NCBI RefSeq assembly: GCF_032854445.1
Contig: NC_088300.1
Span: 44,449,682 to 44,513,681, forward strand
DNA: 64,000 nt
Direction: 5' to 3'
Origin: Liolophura sinensis
Lineage: Eukaryota; Mollusca; Polyplacophora; Chitonida; Chitonidae
Of this stretch, positions 11,133 through 23,244 are shown one piece after another. The position numbers and the translations under genes were made by a program. Every line of letters begins with the position of its first letter. Within the stretch, counting starts at the first letter, position 1. The notes beneath the pieces were generated by a model, which saw only the letters and a program-made list of their open reading frames with translations, ran no database searches and was not told the origin of the DNA.

Positions 11133-11300
11133 GTTTGATTTATTTCTTTTGATAATTTAACTGACTGGTATTTTACGACGGCTGCCCATATTATGGTGGG
11201 AGGAAACCGGGTAGAACCTTGGAGAAATCCAAGACCATCTGCAGGATGCTGGCAGACGTTGCCACGAACGGCCAGAGAGGAAGCCAACATGAGATATTGT
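11133..11300 (-). repeat. SINE family A, diverged minus-strand copy
   Basis: Runs from GATTTATTTCTTTTGAT (tail, reversed) through GGTATTTTACGACGG, GGTGGGAGGAAACCGGG and the block ending GAGAGGAAGCCAACATGAG. It lacks the tRNA-like head. The short frame at 11102-11290 on the minus strand is simply this SINE read through. No clear duplication was found at the ends. Confidence 0.82.
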
Positions 11301-11838
11301 TGACATGGAGAAAATAAAGATTATTTGGTTCTCGGTGAGCCAGGAATGTGCATTTTCATGATGATCAAATAATCCCTATAGATGAACGGTTTATTTATTA
11401 TGCATAAAACCATGATATAACCAGGGCCCATAGCGCGAAAGGATCTCTCATTAATGTTCTACTCATGCAGACCACGAGCGCTGAGATATCCCCGAGATAA
11501 CTTTCCTAAGTAGTCATATGTCTTTGTCGGCCTGGCCCGCCAGGACTATTTGCTAGATAATCCTTATCTAGACAGCCAGTAATAGGTTGCTTTCAATTTA
11601 CATCCCTAGCGCCTAGGGGTCTATAGAAAGGGTCTTAAAGGTAAACCCATTTACATAAATTTGTTTCTTTCAGTTCATGAAAGACATCAGATCATCACGG
11701 TATGCTCAAGGTGTCGGTGTTCATATCAGCACATACACCTACCTACCATATCTGACAACTTACAAAACTCGTTGTTCCACATAGAGTTAGAACCAAGTCA
11801 TGTCCCTTAGCTCCGTTTATATCACGAAACAAAGCCTA
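11301..11838. other. Noncoding stretch, nothing recognised
   Basis: No coding frame or shared repeat seen. Small local palindromes occur (for example CCTGGCCCGCCAGG near 11530), but nothing supports a function. Confidence 0.5.
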
Positions 11839-12012
11839 ATGTTGTAAATATTTATTTATTTTATTTTATTTGATTGGTGTCAAAAATTGGTGATTGGTGA
11901 TACGCCGTTCTCAAGAATATCTCACTCAAATGTCCAACGGGGGAAAAACTCACGACCATTCGCAGATCGATGCCAGACCATCCCACGTACGGCCGGAGAA
12001 ATGTTGAAAATA
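11839..12012 (-). repeat. SINE family A, 5'-truncated, with target-site duplication
   Basis: Element body 11851-12000, from ATATTTATTTATTTTATT through GATTGGTGTC, the tail domain and CCCACGTACGGCCGGAG. It is bracketed by ATGTTGTAAATA (11839-11850) and ATGTTGAAAATA (12001-12012), a 12-bp duplication with one mismatch. The centre is rearranged (a GATTGGTG repeat) and the core is partly deleted. Confidence 0.82.
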
Positions 12013-13547
12013 ACCGATGGATGGCGATGCCTCAAGATCAGGTTTAACACACTAGCAATGGTTTTTGGACAATGTGGTCGATTTGATGGGTAGGGAGAAA
12101 ATAACACCTCGTTTTCTCGAACCTGAAGCCAGTGATGTGTCAGTAATGATGTACAGCATTTCAAGAAAGGAGATGAGGCAAAAACAGCTTTTTGACATAT
12201 AAAGTGTGTATATACGTGCAACATGGGGTTTCTGAACTCCATTTATATTATGAGCAGAACACTAAACTTCTGTGCGTCAAACGAGTCAGATTGTTGCTGA
12301 TGAGAGTGTGGGGTAAAGTGGTATCAAGAAGATAGCTCGGAGAATAACAAAATTCACCTTCTGTGCGTAGAGGACGCCATTGTCGATTGGTTAATTACCT
12401 TCAGGTTATGCTCAGCTTGGAGTAAGATGTACTTAAATCAAACTTAAGAAATAACTATACCATAAAGGCACTTCGACTATGGCAACAGCATATAAAACGC
12501 GTCGCAAAAGGCAGATTTTTACATCATGTTTTTACCAGTGCATTATCGTTCGACAGAATAAATGCTTTTGCCCAAATTATGCTTGTAATTATGATTTTTT
12601 TTGCCCAAGAGAAGCTGGTATTTATTTAAATGGAGGCTTCGGTTGAGTGTATGGTAGTCGATGTTTGATGAGAACTCCCATTTGGCACTGGTGACATGTC
12701 CAGAGCCCCTGCCGTCCTGTACACGCTATCCTGACTATGGGCCATGGTCATTAGGCAATCAGATCCAATCAAAAGTCAAGTCGAAGAGGAAGTCTTTGTA
12801 TTTTTTTAAATCTGAGCTACGCAGTGCTGCTTTTATTTCTGACGTTCTGTCGAAATTTTCGCTATAGGGAGTTTATTTAATGCCGGACTAATTCCGCTCT
12901 CCATAAATGCTATCCCGAAGTGAGCGAATCTAAGGCTCATGTCATAAAAAAAAAATGCCGTAACATTTCGCGTAGGTTAGTTATTAGTTTATTGCACGCA
13001 ATATTTCGTCTTACTGAAGGATCGACCCTACTGGTGTACTTTACACGTGTAGTTATTATAGCCAGGCTAATGCGGTATAAACATATGAGCAGGTATTGCC
13101 CACGGAAATACCAGCGTACTGTGAAAAATGACTTTATCGACTCCGGTTTAAGGTCATTAGTAAAAAATATAACCAGCATGTTTTTGTCCCACGTTGCGTT
13201 CTTACGTCAACATAAAAACATTATAGTGTATGGCTTTGCATGGATAAGAAAAAAAATAAAAAAAAAAATAAGACAAAGTACTGACAAAAGTCACAGTTTT
13301 TCTCATGATACACTGAGGAGCAGCGCATAGACGGGTAAAATGAAGTAACCTTTTCAATCTTAGTGAGCTGACAATTGTATCGTCTGTGTTATTAAGTACC
13401 TGCAGTCTAGCCACACAAGAGACCTACCACATCGCAGTCAATTATAAAAGGAATGAATAATTATGGCTTAACGTCACATCGGCAATATTTCAGCCATATC
13501 GTGACGACAGTCAATTATGGCATATAGAGAATAATTTATACACTGCT
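12013..13547. other. Noncoding stretch with a relic SINE tail at 13463-13505
   Basis: The longest frame, 12920-13330 (+, 136 codons), is rich in Lys, Arg and Ile from A-runs and resembles no family I know. A short segment at 13463-13505 (GGCTTAACGTCACATCGG through CATATCGTGACGAC) matches the tail shared by SINE families A, B and C. Nothing else is recognised. Confidence 0.5.
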
Positions 13548-13750
13548 AATATTTATTTATTCCATTGGTGTTTCACGCTGTAAATGAATAGTTAATAAAT
13601 ACGACGGGGGAGGCAACCTGACAGATCCCGGGAGATACTAGTAAAATATGTACAGGTTGCTGACAGATTTTCTCACATGCGACAGGAGAGGAAAGCAGCA
13701 TGAGAGGAGCTTAAACTTACACTGACCGCTTTGCTGAGAGTATCCAGAGT
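13548..13750 (-). repeat. SINE family A, degenerate copy
   Basis: Recognisable at both ends: ATATTTATTTATTCCATTGG at the left, and CAGGTTGCTGACAGA through GAGAGGAAAGCAGCATGAG and GACCGC at the right. The tail domain is badly altered in the middle. First of three same-orientation copies in about 700 bp. No clean duplication. Confidence 0.72.
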
Positions 13751-13752
13751 AA

Positions 13753-14024
13753 TTGTGTTGCAATATTTATTTATTATTGAATTGGTGTTTTACGTTGTAC
13801 TCAAGAATATTTCACTTATACGGCGGTAGCCAGCATTATGGTAAGAGGAAACAGAGCAGAGCCAATGGGGAAACTCACACGTTGACGGCAGACCTTTCCG
13901 CCTACATCCGGAGAGGAAGCCTGCATGCAATGCCCAAACAGCGACCCTACTGGTTAGAAGATCCTGGGTCATTGGGACGCGCTGGCACGCTAATCAAGTG
14001 GTACGCGAATTTTGTGTTGCAATA
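13753..14024 (-). repeat. SINE family A, long copy with 13-bp duplication
   Basis: Element 13766-14011, bracketed by the perfect 13-bp repeat TTGTGTTGCAATA (13753-13765 and 14012-14024). It holds the (ATTT) tail, the tail domain, the central domain, and part of the head ending in GCTGGCACGCTAATCAAGTGG. The frame at 13753-14025 (+, 90 codons) is this SINE read through and not a gene. Confidence 0.9.
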
Positions 14025-14044
14025 GCATGAGTTAACCATGTGGT

Positions 14045-14223
14045 GTAAGTTATTTATTGATTGATTTATTTATTTGATTGGTGTTTTACGCCGTACTCAA
14101 GAATATTTCACTTATACGACGGCGGTCAGCATTGTGGGAGGAAACCGGATAGAGCCCGGTGGAAACCCACGACCAACCACAGGTTGCTGGAAGACCTTCC
14201 CACGTACAGCCGTAAGTTATTTA
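14045..14223 (-). repeat. SINE family A, 5'-truncated, with 12-bp duplication
   Basis: Element 14057-14211 between perfect copies of GTAAGTTATTTA (14045-14056 and 14212-14223). The tail is well preserved (GATTGGTGTTTTACGCCG) and the element stops at CCCACGTACAGCC, so the tRNA-like head was never copied. Truncation together with a perfect duplication indicates incomplete reverse transcription at insertion. Confidence 0.9.
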
Positions 14224-17200
14224 GTGTCTTGTTTTAAGAAACTGCAATGCGAGGGTTTTAGAAATCTTTTTCCACAAGCGTTATTCTGAATGCCTTGAAA
14301 AGGCTTCTACAGCGGTTTTTCGTCTGACACAAAAATTAATATACCGTAAACATTTTAGGAGCAAATGATTTTCCCACAGTGCCATCCTGGATGAGCACAC
14401 TCCTGTGTACGCACACGCACTGGACAAAGCGGCTTGTTGAACGTCACATATCCTTAAACATAGGCCAAATCCAGTTTGGCTTTCTTTTTGCCCCTTCCTT
14501 TCTTGATCAATTTCTCTTGGTTAATGCATGGTTTAGGGGAAACAACTCTGAATCCGATTACAATTGCTCGCATTATTGATTTTTGAATGTTATTTTGTCA
14601 CCAGTAATTCAACTAAGCTGACATGCTTTAAATAACACTACCTTCTAAACACACATCTCTTAAATTGAGGCTAGGTGATATATTAACATTTATTTTAACA
14701 TTTTTAATGCTTTGCCAAATATAACCAACGAACTTAAGAAAGCGTGTGATATACATGTATTGGTGGCAGCAAGTTTAAACCTTTCCCACGAGAGTTCTGT
14801 CCCCTGGATTGTGTCGGCTCCGTTTGGCGGTGTGTTTTTTTAGGCCTAGATTGCGTTGCATGCATTTGGCATAGCAATGTTAGCTATGGACTGTATTTGG
14901 GAAGTTCGCATGTAAATTCCCCAAACAAATCTGAGTGACCGACATAAAGGCCATAATTAGTCTTGTTGTACTGGTTTCCAAACTACAATTAACATAAATA
15001 AACAAATGAAGCCTGACCTTCGAAATTTGCACACCGCGGCACTTTTGCGAAGTCGTGCGTTAGCTGGATACCATTTGATTTATGAATCTTTAAAAGCACA
15101 CCTTTAGGCCTCTATTCTGGCTGATATGGAGGTTAATCAGGCACATTCTTGTATTACTGTATCGATGCCCGGATGTAACTGTCCTAATGATGTTTGTCTT
15201 TTACAGTCCTTTAGAGGTAGGGCTAATATTTCTGTGCTGATCAGACTAAAAACTGTAATCTTGTCGATATGACAACATCTAATTACTCTAACAACGGATG
15301 GCGCTCTTTCCTTCGGGTGTGTACCGGAAACTTTGACACCGACAGGAAAACTCTTTAACTTTCGTTCAAATTTGACTGGATGCACTTTCTAATAAGAAAA
15401 AAAACATCGAGAGCTGACATAATTCAACGGTCAATCAAGTAATTACAGATATTACCGCTATAAAATGTTTGACCCGAGAAATATTGAAGAAATGTTGGAG
15501 ACGACACCAGCCAGTTAATGCCTATTGAAGATCACACGGCTCCGGAGTTAATCTCATTACATCGACTGAAAGGAGAGAGCTTCCGGCAGACTCCTGCTTC
15601 CATTAAGTTGTCTGGTAAAGATGAAGTGGCGATCATAGAGCTCCAGTAATCATTGCACAACCGATCAATTTAGCTCCCTTCAAGAAGAACCTTAACCGAT
15701 TTCCGAATTAACTCCCCGACAGTTACCAATCCATGGTTAATCATTAAGTCCGCCGTCAAATTTCGGTTCTAGTTGCTCATGACAGCCTATTGCTCGTGTA
15801 CCACACGCTGAGTATGACCCTTTCCTGGGGTGTCCCAAACCCGCTATCTTGTAGGGACATCTACATATTCTTGCACTTTATCTTTCAACCATTCTATTCG
15901 AACGCCTTGTAACTCGCATTTACGTTGCTAATTCACGCTCAAAAGTCCCCGGTATTAATTATAATATTAAGTCAGAAACAATGCGGACTTCTGGTGGTAC
16001 TCACAATCTCACTAAATCTATAATTAACTTAATTTGGCGCTACTGAAATCGGCTTTAACGACCGTTCTCACCAATTTACTGTGGGATAAAATCAACAAAG
16101 CGTAGTTTTCGTATCGGGAATGCATGCAGGTGCTTTCGTTGCTTGTTCATCTAATAGCTATTTTACAGTAAACTGTCGTCGTGTACACAACTCGACGAGC
16201 ACACAATATTGCCGTACCATCGCGCTTTCCTTCGTATCTGCATCGCTTGGTAGATCTACCATGCGTAGGGAATCTAACACGTGACTGAGGGGTCTCTTTA
16301 TCTCCACCAGTCGACATCACAAAATGTTGTAAGCGTCTATCGTGAACCTTCCGTTCTCCTCACCATGGTACATCAAAATCAACAAAGCACCCCCTTCACC
16401 CACTGTTCCTTCAATGGCGAAAGTAATCGGACATTCGGGAGCTGCTAAGCAGCATCCAAGTCAAGCAACTTTCCAAGCGGTCAACTGAATTAAATATAGT
16501 GCTTTCTATTTAGTGGTGCTATTTGAATATTTACTAACAACATCATTCACATTCAGATTATTATTATTTTTAATGTCGGTGTATTTGTTATTATTAATTG
16601 TTCCTTGGCATGGAAGGCTGGAAACGGGAGTTGGGGGGGGGGGGGGTGCAATTTGTGACACTGCCAGTATTGGATTGCGGATTATGTCACTGGATAAATT
16701 CAAACCCTCTTTCTCTAACAATCCTCTAATTGGCCGATCTCTGATGTAGTCTATATAATCCAAACGGTATCAGTGAGCTCTGATGTACTGAAAACTTAGA
16801 AAAGATTCAAATTTACGCCCAAAGCGTTTCTAAGGAATACACTTTTATTTGTTATGAATAGCTCCTTACAGGAAACGTCAGTCAGCTGCAACATTTTCTC
16901 TGTCCTAAATGGTCATCACTATACATCATTTTGCACTGCAGCCAAGCGATGGCATCTCAATGGCTTAAGGCAATATAACACTTATCATACGGGATTCTGT
17001 TGCACAGGCTAAATGAATTCCCGCGCAAAAAAGTCAATTATAATTGGCACATGGTTGTCCATACCCCTAAAAGCGCATACGCCGCTTTTATTACTGCCTT
17101 GTATAAGTCTTCCTAATAAACTGACGTAAGTGCTATCCGGTCGTTTGAGTACGCCTACTAAAATATTATGTATTTGGGTAATATTTCACATTTTATCGTT

Positions 17201-17290
17201 TCAGATCGTTACCTAAGAAATTCCTAGATCCCAATGATCCATGCTGAGAGATTCACTTGAAGTCGGTTACATTACTTCCTGATTAGATTT
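14224..17290. other. 3 kb noncoding stretch with a G14 run
   Basis: No SINE, LTR or recognisable coding sequence. A run of 14 G lies at 16633-16646. Overlapping frames of 78 and 85 codons on the two strands at 16506-16763 span that run and look accidental. 15400-16200 is relatively free of simple repeats, but I see no specific element there. Confidence 0.5.
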
Positions 17291-17460
17291 ATATGCAAGA
17301 CAGTCGTAAGTGGAAAGGTCTTCCAGCAACCTGCACATAGTTTCCCCTGGGGTCTACCCTGTTCTCCTTACACAACAATGCTGGCCACCGTCGCATATAG
17401 CATATTCTTGAGTACAGTGTAAAACTCTGCTTAAATAAATTAATTAAATATATGCACGAC
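17291..17460 (+). repeat. SINE family A, 5'-truncated, with duplication
   Basis: Element 17302-17449, from CGTAAGTGGAAAGGTC through the central domain and CTTGAGTACAGTGTAAAAC to an AAATAAATTAATTAA tail. It is bracketed by ATATGCAAGAC (17291-17301) and ATATGCACGAC (17450-17460), an 11-bp duplication with one mismatch. The minus-strand frame 17289-17591 overlaps it and is not a gene. Confidence 0.85.
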
Positions 17461-20400
17461 GTGTATATCCGGCATCTCCACAAGTTAATGCTAGTGTTAC
17501 ATGTAACGCCCATTTTGGTGTTTAATCTAGAGCACTGAAGTCGAAGCAATCGGAAACTTGGAACGGTAAACACCAGGTTCTGAAGATGCACATTTATTGA
17601 TTATAACTTCCAAATGGGTTAAGTGGTCCATGCCAACACCACTGTGTAAGATAAGAGCACAAACAGACCATCAAAGCACGAGAGTCATTCAATGCTTCTA
17701 CTTCGGTGAACCTGTGCAGCAAAACACGGGCACTTCAAACGTGTATACCCTATGGTGCTATACTAAAATGTAGAGTCTCCGTATACTATTAAACGCATAC
17801 CCCGGCTTGTCAGGATATTTCGGTACTTGTTTCTTCACTTGTCTCTCTTCTCTTTACGGGTACACTGTTCTGTTGGACATGCATCTATAAGGACAGACAT
17901 TGTGACAGCTGCAAATGAACGCATTGGCAATTGTTCCCAATATGGCCCTTGTAATCAGAGTTTCTAACGGTTGCCATGGCAGAGTTAGGATTCAGGCCAA
18001 GCCGTCAGTAATGACAATGGTTATAATCAGTGAATATGTCTAACAAGCAAATGGTTGTCTTGAGCGTGTTCATAGCGTTCATATTGACGGCTCTTATTCT
18101 CAGAAACTGATGTTGTTACAAGGCGATGCCAACAAGGTACGCTGTTAAATCAATAACTTTATATATAGAAGAACAAATGGTCGATGTGAAAGACGCCATG
18201 AAACAGCACTGCCGCAGCGTCAATGCCCCAGCCCTTTCAAACCAGAAGTCCTTTCTCCAAATTGTCCAGCTCATTAACAACCGATGTCATAATTACTCTC
18301 TTGTTATGCGGTGTAAATCTATCATTTTTTTATATCTTTTTCCTATCTTTCTTCCGGTAATAGAGAGATGCTGCTATTATGTCCACATACTGGAAACTAT
18401 TTACACTCGGCTCTGGTTTGCTCACGAAGAGCGTTTGTTGTCAGTTTTGTGGCTAATGAAGGGAACCCACTCGCCTGATTGTAGGTCTCTGTCTCAAACG
18501 TCGACCATTAAATTCGCGGGATACTATCGCTTGTGGGGCAACACGCCACTTTTAACCCAAAAAAATCGAGCTCAGTTTCCTTTTGGTAAAATGATTAAGT
18601 GGAAACTGTCAAAGAGCAGCCCTGTCTTCAGGATTGGTTCGCCGAGATGATCCGACACTCAACAATCTCTCCGCCTGAAGAGCGCAACAAAATGTGCAAC
18701 GTTTCTTTTGTTTGTTCAGCGTTGTTACTCATTGTAGCTTAAACAAATAAGGCGAAAAATATTTCGATTAGCCAAATCGATACATGCTCCGGTTAATATC
18801 GGCGGCGCCTTAGCAAAGCTCGGTCCAGCCATAGTGCTGGAGGAAGCACCCAGGGTTATGCAATTGTTAACTGTGGAGTGATGTAATGCCGACACCCCCT
18901 TAACGTCTGTGCTCGTACAGGAATTCAGTTTGCAACTTACGAAAGTTGAGTTATATAACAGTGGGCAGCGTTTTATGTTTTACTGACATATTTTATCTCC
19001 GCTTAGATCACATACAGTGAAACATTAGCGAAGACAAGGAGAAAGCGGATCGCTCGGTCAACGGACGATATATGTTGCCCAATCAATGAATTCAATTACC
19101 CCATTTGTATCGATCAGGCAAATTGTCACTCATGGGCTTCTCTTTATCAGCGTGTATGACAAAGGCTTGTGCTCAGTAGCAGTTATAACTATCAACGTGC
19201 GGCATCGTTTGGTCCCGGGCAAGTTCGACGCCAGTCATAAACGGAACACATTTCTAAGCTTTAACAATTGTGCTTGAGAATGTGGCGTGGATGTCAATCG
19301 TAACATCGCCCGGGGCTTTCCAGGACTCTATTTACTTGTCGTGGTCCCACGCCTTGATTATTGCCGAGCGGACATCCACATTGGCAGAAAGAAGCAAGAC
19401 GAAAGAGGTGAGTGTAATGGCTTTTGAAAAGTGCCTACGGCTACATTTGCTCGTTCAGCAGTTTCTTTATTACATAATACTCCAAATTAGGAGTGACACA
19501 TGGCGTGACTGTTTTCGAGTGGATGTAAGAAATGCTCTGGAGAGTCATAGTGGCTCAGCTTCATCCTTCAAACGCTAGAGCGGAAGTGGCATCCAGCGTC
19601 CTTGTCGAACCATCCCATGTCCTTATTTATGATTTCAGCATTACAAAACGAACCTGGTCATATTTGACTGATTTCGCCAATCAAAGTACATATACAGTTA
19701 CACCGTACACGGTATACTGGTCTATTTATTGAGTACACTTATTTATTTCAACACGAGAAACATTCGTTGAAGATCATATGTCCAAGACTGTGGCCAACAG
19801 TACTTTCCCACTTTCGTAAGTGGGAAAGAACAACAGTAAAGTACCAAAGATCAGTGATTTATCTGGTCATCTGGGCTTCCTCCCCCAACGAACCTCACCA
19901 CAATCGGACAAAGGAATAATTCTTGGGTATTCAACAAGAAATATCGAAAGACTTCTTAGCAATGACTTATGCTACATCCTAGGATGACCTCTTTAGTCTA
20001 CAGCATGCGTTTAAACATTTATTTGGTTTTTCTTACTGAACGGCACTGAAAACTATAGTGCCTCAGTGTACATACACTAGTCAAAAAGAGAGACATCGCC
20101 TTGTCTCAGTAATGCACGCCCAACTGTGATTTATTGTACTCGATCTAATTGTGTGCTCTTGTTAAAAGCATCGTGCCTTCATAATTATTTCCAGCAGTCT
20201 TAGAGGATTCTTCTGTAATATGTTCTCCTGTTGACGCTGTCTTATTGTAAAATGGGACTAGGGCCTACTACCGGTATAAAATAATAAACTCAGGAGAATT
20301 AATGTTTCTCATGAGTGGTAGGGTTGGATCTTACTGTGCGTTAAAGGTGCTGTCCATTTGTCATTTAACGCTCTTTACTCTTAAACCATCATCATCAGAT

Positions 20401-21486
20401 AGAGGTAATGGAGAATCTTATTTAAAAGTGCCCAAAATGTGTATGCCAGCTGCAGACCATAAAACGGCGATCACAGCTGATAATCGCATGACCCATTTTC
20501 CGAAACACTAGTTCATAAAGGAAAAAAAAAAGAAAAAATATATAAATAGTAAATAAAGCCGGCAATATGTAAGAAAGAAGTAGTCAACCGTTCCAGTGAA
20601 TGAGGATATTCTAGGCATGACACCCAATTCAAATTCCAAACTCGTTGATAGTGAGATTGTTATGGTTGAATACAAATATGTCATTCGCGCTTTCAATGTA
20701 TCTGTATGCTCATATCAATTTATATCAAAATAATAAAAAAATGAAAAATAAGGTAAAATTTTTCCATTACATGTGTAACTACACAACCTGTTTACTTCTT
20801 TTTCCAATAGACTTCTTCCCATCCCCGTTAGTTATCTCATACTTCACCATCCTTTTCCACCACATCCAGAAATGTTCGCTCAGATCCCTGAAGACTTAAC
20901 ATTCTATAATAACGTGGATCTAAAAAGAGCAAGCAATTTATATTACATGAATTTGAAATTCGAAAACGAAACAGAATTTTATTTCCATAAAAAATGTAGC
21001 CTCGAAACTAATCAAAGTTAAAAACATATACATGTTGCATAACGGCGTGAACAGCAACAAGTCCCGTCCACTGTATAAACATGACGGCATGTTAACTACA
21101 TGTATATGGAGGCTAAGGGTCTCATCTAACCTTTGTAAATCAATCACGTTTTCTAATATTTAGTTAACGTTCTACATGCCAAATTGTCGACCAATCCTTT
21201 GTCATCTGGGTATTGTCAATGATTCTGGCAACATTAGTACTTGCAAAGGAAAGTAGCGCATTACCACATCTGTTTAGCTCTCCATGCTCCTTCTAACTCT
21301 GTATGCTAATAAGGTTGGCCTGATTTCACCTCCCTTTGTTTTCTCATGGTAATTAGGCTATTAAGTTAATTCCCAACTTTCCAACTTCATGCTCAATATT
21401 TTCCACGTGCATGTATTTTTCTAATAAACAAGGATATAAACGTTTTGCGAACAGCAAAGTTGTGAACAAATTAACACGTGTGAATG
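17461..21486. other. 4 kb noncoding stretch; longest unassigned ORF 18126-18650
   Basis: No repeat shared with the rest of the window was seen. The longest unassigned frame here is 18126-18650 (+, 174 codons, from ATG). It has a hydrophobic Phe/Leu/Ile stretch near residues 60-80 and no domain I recognise. Its ends show no clear splice or poly(A) context, and I treat it as probable chance. A perfect 11-bp stem hairpin lies at 19803-19828. Confidence 0.45.
19803..19828. repeat. Perfect 11-bp stem hairpin
   Basis: CTTTCCCACTT and AAGTGGGAAAG pair perfectly around a 4-base TCGT loop. No T-run or coding end is nearby that would suggest a terminator, and eukaryotic context makes that unlikely. 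Function unknown. Confidence 0.8.
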
Positions 21487-21880
21487 TATTTTTATTTATA
21501 TATTTGGTTGTTGTTTAAAGCCATACTCAAGAAATTTCGCCATATACGATGGGTGAGGGGGGATGCGCGGGCAGGGGGTTTCCCTGGTTAGTGTGCAATC
21601 ATGGCGCAATCACCCAGGAGCCTCTCACCAAAGCGATCGCTGTGTGTTTCAGTGTTGCTCATGCTGGCTTCTTCTCCTGTCGTACGTGGAAAGGTCTGCA
21701 GCAACCTGGGGATGGTTGTGGGTTTCCCTCGGACACTGCCCGGTTTCCTCCTACCACAATTCTGGCCGCCGTAGTATAAGTGAAATATTCTGAAGTAATC
21801 AAATAAATAAATATACGATCGATTGTGGTTAGTGGGTAGAGGGAACCGCGGGGCCGTGGTAAACCACGAGTCTACTAATT
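21487..21880 (-). repeat. Older SINE family A copy split by a younger one
   Basis: The left part (21487-21550) holds the reversed tail and tail domain (TTGGTTGTTGTTTAAAGCC, ACTCAAGAAATTTCGCC). The right part (21811-21880) resumes with ATATACGAT and an altered central domain (GAGGGAACCGCGGGG, AAACCACGAG). The two parts are separated by a plus-strand SINE A, and ATATACGAT is repeated at the break. Confidence 0.75.
21551..21810 (+). repeat. Full-length SINE family A nested in an older A
   Basis: Bracketed by perfect 9-bp copies of ATATACGAT (21542-21550 and 21811-21819). It contains a head with CCTGGTTAGTGTGCAATC, a diverged B-box region (GCTGTGTGTTTCAGTG), the central domain (GTACGTGGAAAGGTCTGC, CCCGGTTTCCTCCTACCAC), the tail domain and an AAATAAATAA tail. 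The 260-bp length gives the full size of family A. Frames of 76 codons read across it are artefacts. Confidence 0.9.
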
Positions 21881-22212
21881 AGCCACGTCACGTGTGACCT
21901 ACACGGCACACACATGCATGGCATACACCTGGGGAAAAGTGATCTTCACTGAACATTTGTTTAACCTGCGTAGGTAGTCGCCTCAAGCAGTTTATTCTTA
22001 GCTGTATCTAGTATGCCGACGCTCAGGACTCGCATTTATTCCCATTCATCCACCATTCTGCCACCTCTGTTATTAGACAATGCAAATACAAATACTTACA
22101 TAAATACGTTACATAAATTCAGTTCCTAAAACTTATACTATAGTGTACTTTTGATCCTTCTCTGCATTTAGGGATCTCCCATTGACTGCTGTTTTAGTAT
22201 GTCCGTAAAGAG

Positions 22213-22307
22213 AAATGTTTTGTGCTGGCCGCCGTCGTATAAGTTAAATATCCTTGAGTACGGCGTAAAACACCAATCAGATAAATAAATAAAGAAATGC
22301 TTTTGTG
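22213..22307 (+). repeat. SINE family A, tail only, with duplication
   Basis: Element 22226-22293 contains CTGGCCGCCGTCGTATAAG, CTTGAGTACGGCGTAAAAC and an (ATAA)n tail. It is bracketed by GAAATGTTTTGTG (22213-22225) and GAAATGCTTTTGTG (22294-22307), a duplication with one base inserted. A very short 5'-truncated insertion. Confidence 0.85.
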
Positions 22308-22311
22308 GCCC

Positions 22312-22555
22312 TCGCTAGGCGCTCAGCACTGACAGATTACATCGTGGAAACATGAGTGGTTGGTCCGGTGTCAGTATAATGTGACTGAGTGGGTTGTCTT
22401 CGGCATAATACTTCAGTTGCGGCAGCACCTCGGTGGCATAGACTCGCCCTGCCACAAGAAGACACATGTCATATGTACACGCCTAATGACGCCTCTTCGT
22501 CATATGACTGAAAAGTTGTTCGACGTTAAACCCCAAGCATACATACCTATGCAGA
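22312..22555 (+). repeat. SINE family B, head missing
   Basis: Matches the body of the full-length copy at 62336-62681: GCGCTCAGCACT, GGTCCGGTGTCAGTATAATG, CTTCGGCATAATACTTCAG, CCCTGCCACAAGAAG, then the shared tail and CATACATAC. The tRNA-like head is missing. The frame 22360-22596 (+) is this SINE. Confidence 0.85.
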
Positions 22556-23151
22556 TATGTCAATATGACTTTCCTTTTGAAGTAAGCAATGTTTAAACAC
22601 TGCATGTAAAGATTTTCTCAAAAAAAGGTCTTGAAGGTTAGTTAACACATCAAATAAAACCCCTGTTTCTCTTGTGTAAGTAACCAGTAAGCACATGTTT
22701 CCCAGATATGGCTACGTACATTTAACATGTACGTGTACATTTAACAGTTGATATGAAGTTAAGAAAACAGCTTATCCACCACTAAACTTAAAATGAGGCA
22801 AAGGATATATAAAATATGGGTACTAAATACACTTGAGGAAAACAGTGCTGCTCTATGGCTAGAATGCTAGGTTGCGATGAAATTGAACATTTTGTTTTTT
22901 AAAATCAAGCTGCTTGTAACGCATGGATTCGTTACACTCAATCGACTTCTACCGTGAAAAATTTCACTACAAACCTTTTTAAAATAAGCTCAGCTTTGAT
23001 GTTTTCGTGTTTAGCAAGACACACATGTACTATCGAGCATTTTATAAATAGGACGTACAGAGCATGGCGAATTTCAGTGAGGTTTGGCTATAGTGTACAC
23101 AAAGGGGCTGTTCCACTTCATCTGTGAATGGAGGTTGCCATGGTACAAGAG
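22556..23151. other. Noncoding stretch, nothing recognised
   Basis: AT-rich. A small direct repeat of TACATTTAACA lies near 22716-22750. No coding frame or known element. Confidence 0.5.
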
Positions 23152-23153
23152 GT

Positions 23154-23238
<85 letters not shown>
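23152..23238. repeat. (TA)n microsatellite
   Basis: About 43 uninterrupted TA units. It generates an artificial Tyr-Ile open frame (23128-23310), which is not a gene. Confidence 0.98.

Positions 23239-23244
<6 letters not shown>

Noticed and set aside
18126-18650. 174-codon open frame, possibly a membrane protein
   Set aside because: No recognisable domain and no exon or poly(A) context. The hydrophobic stretch comes from a T-rich segment.
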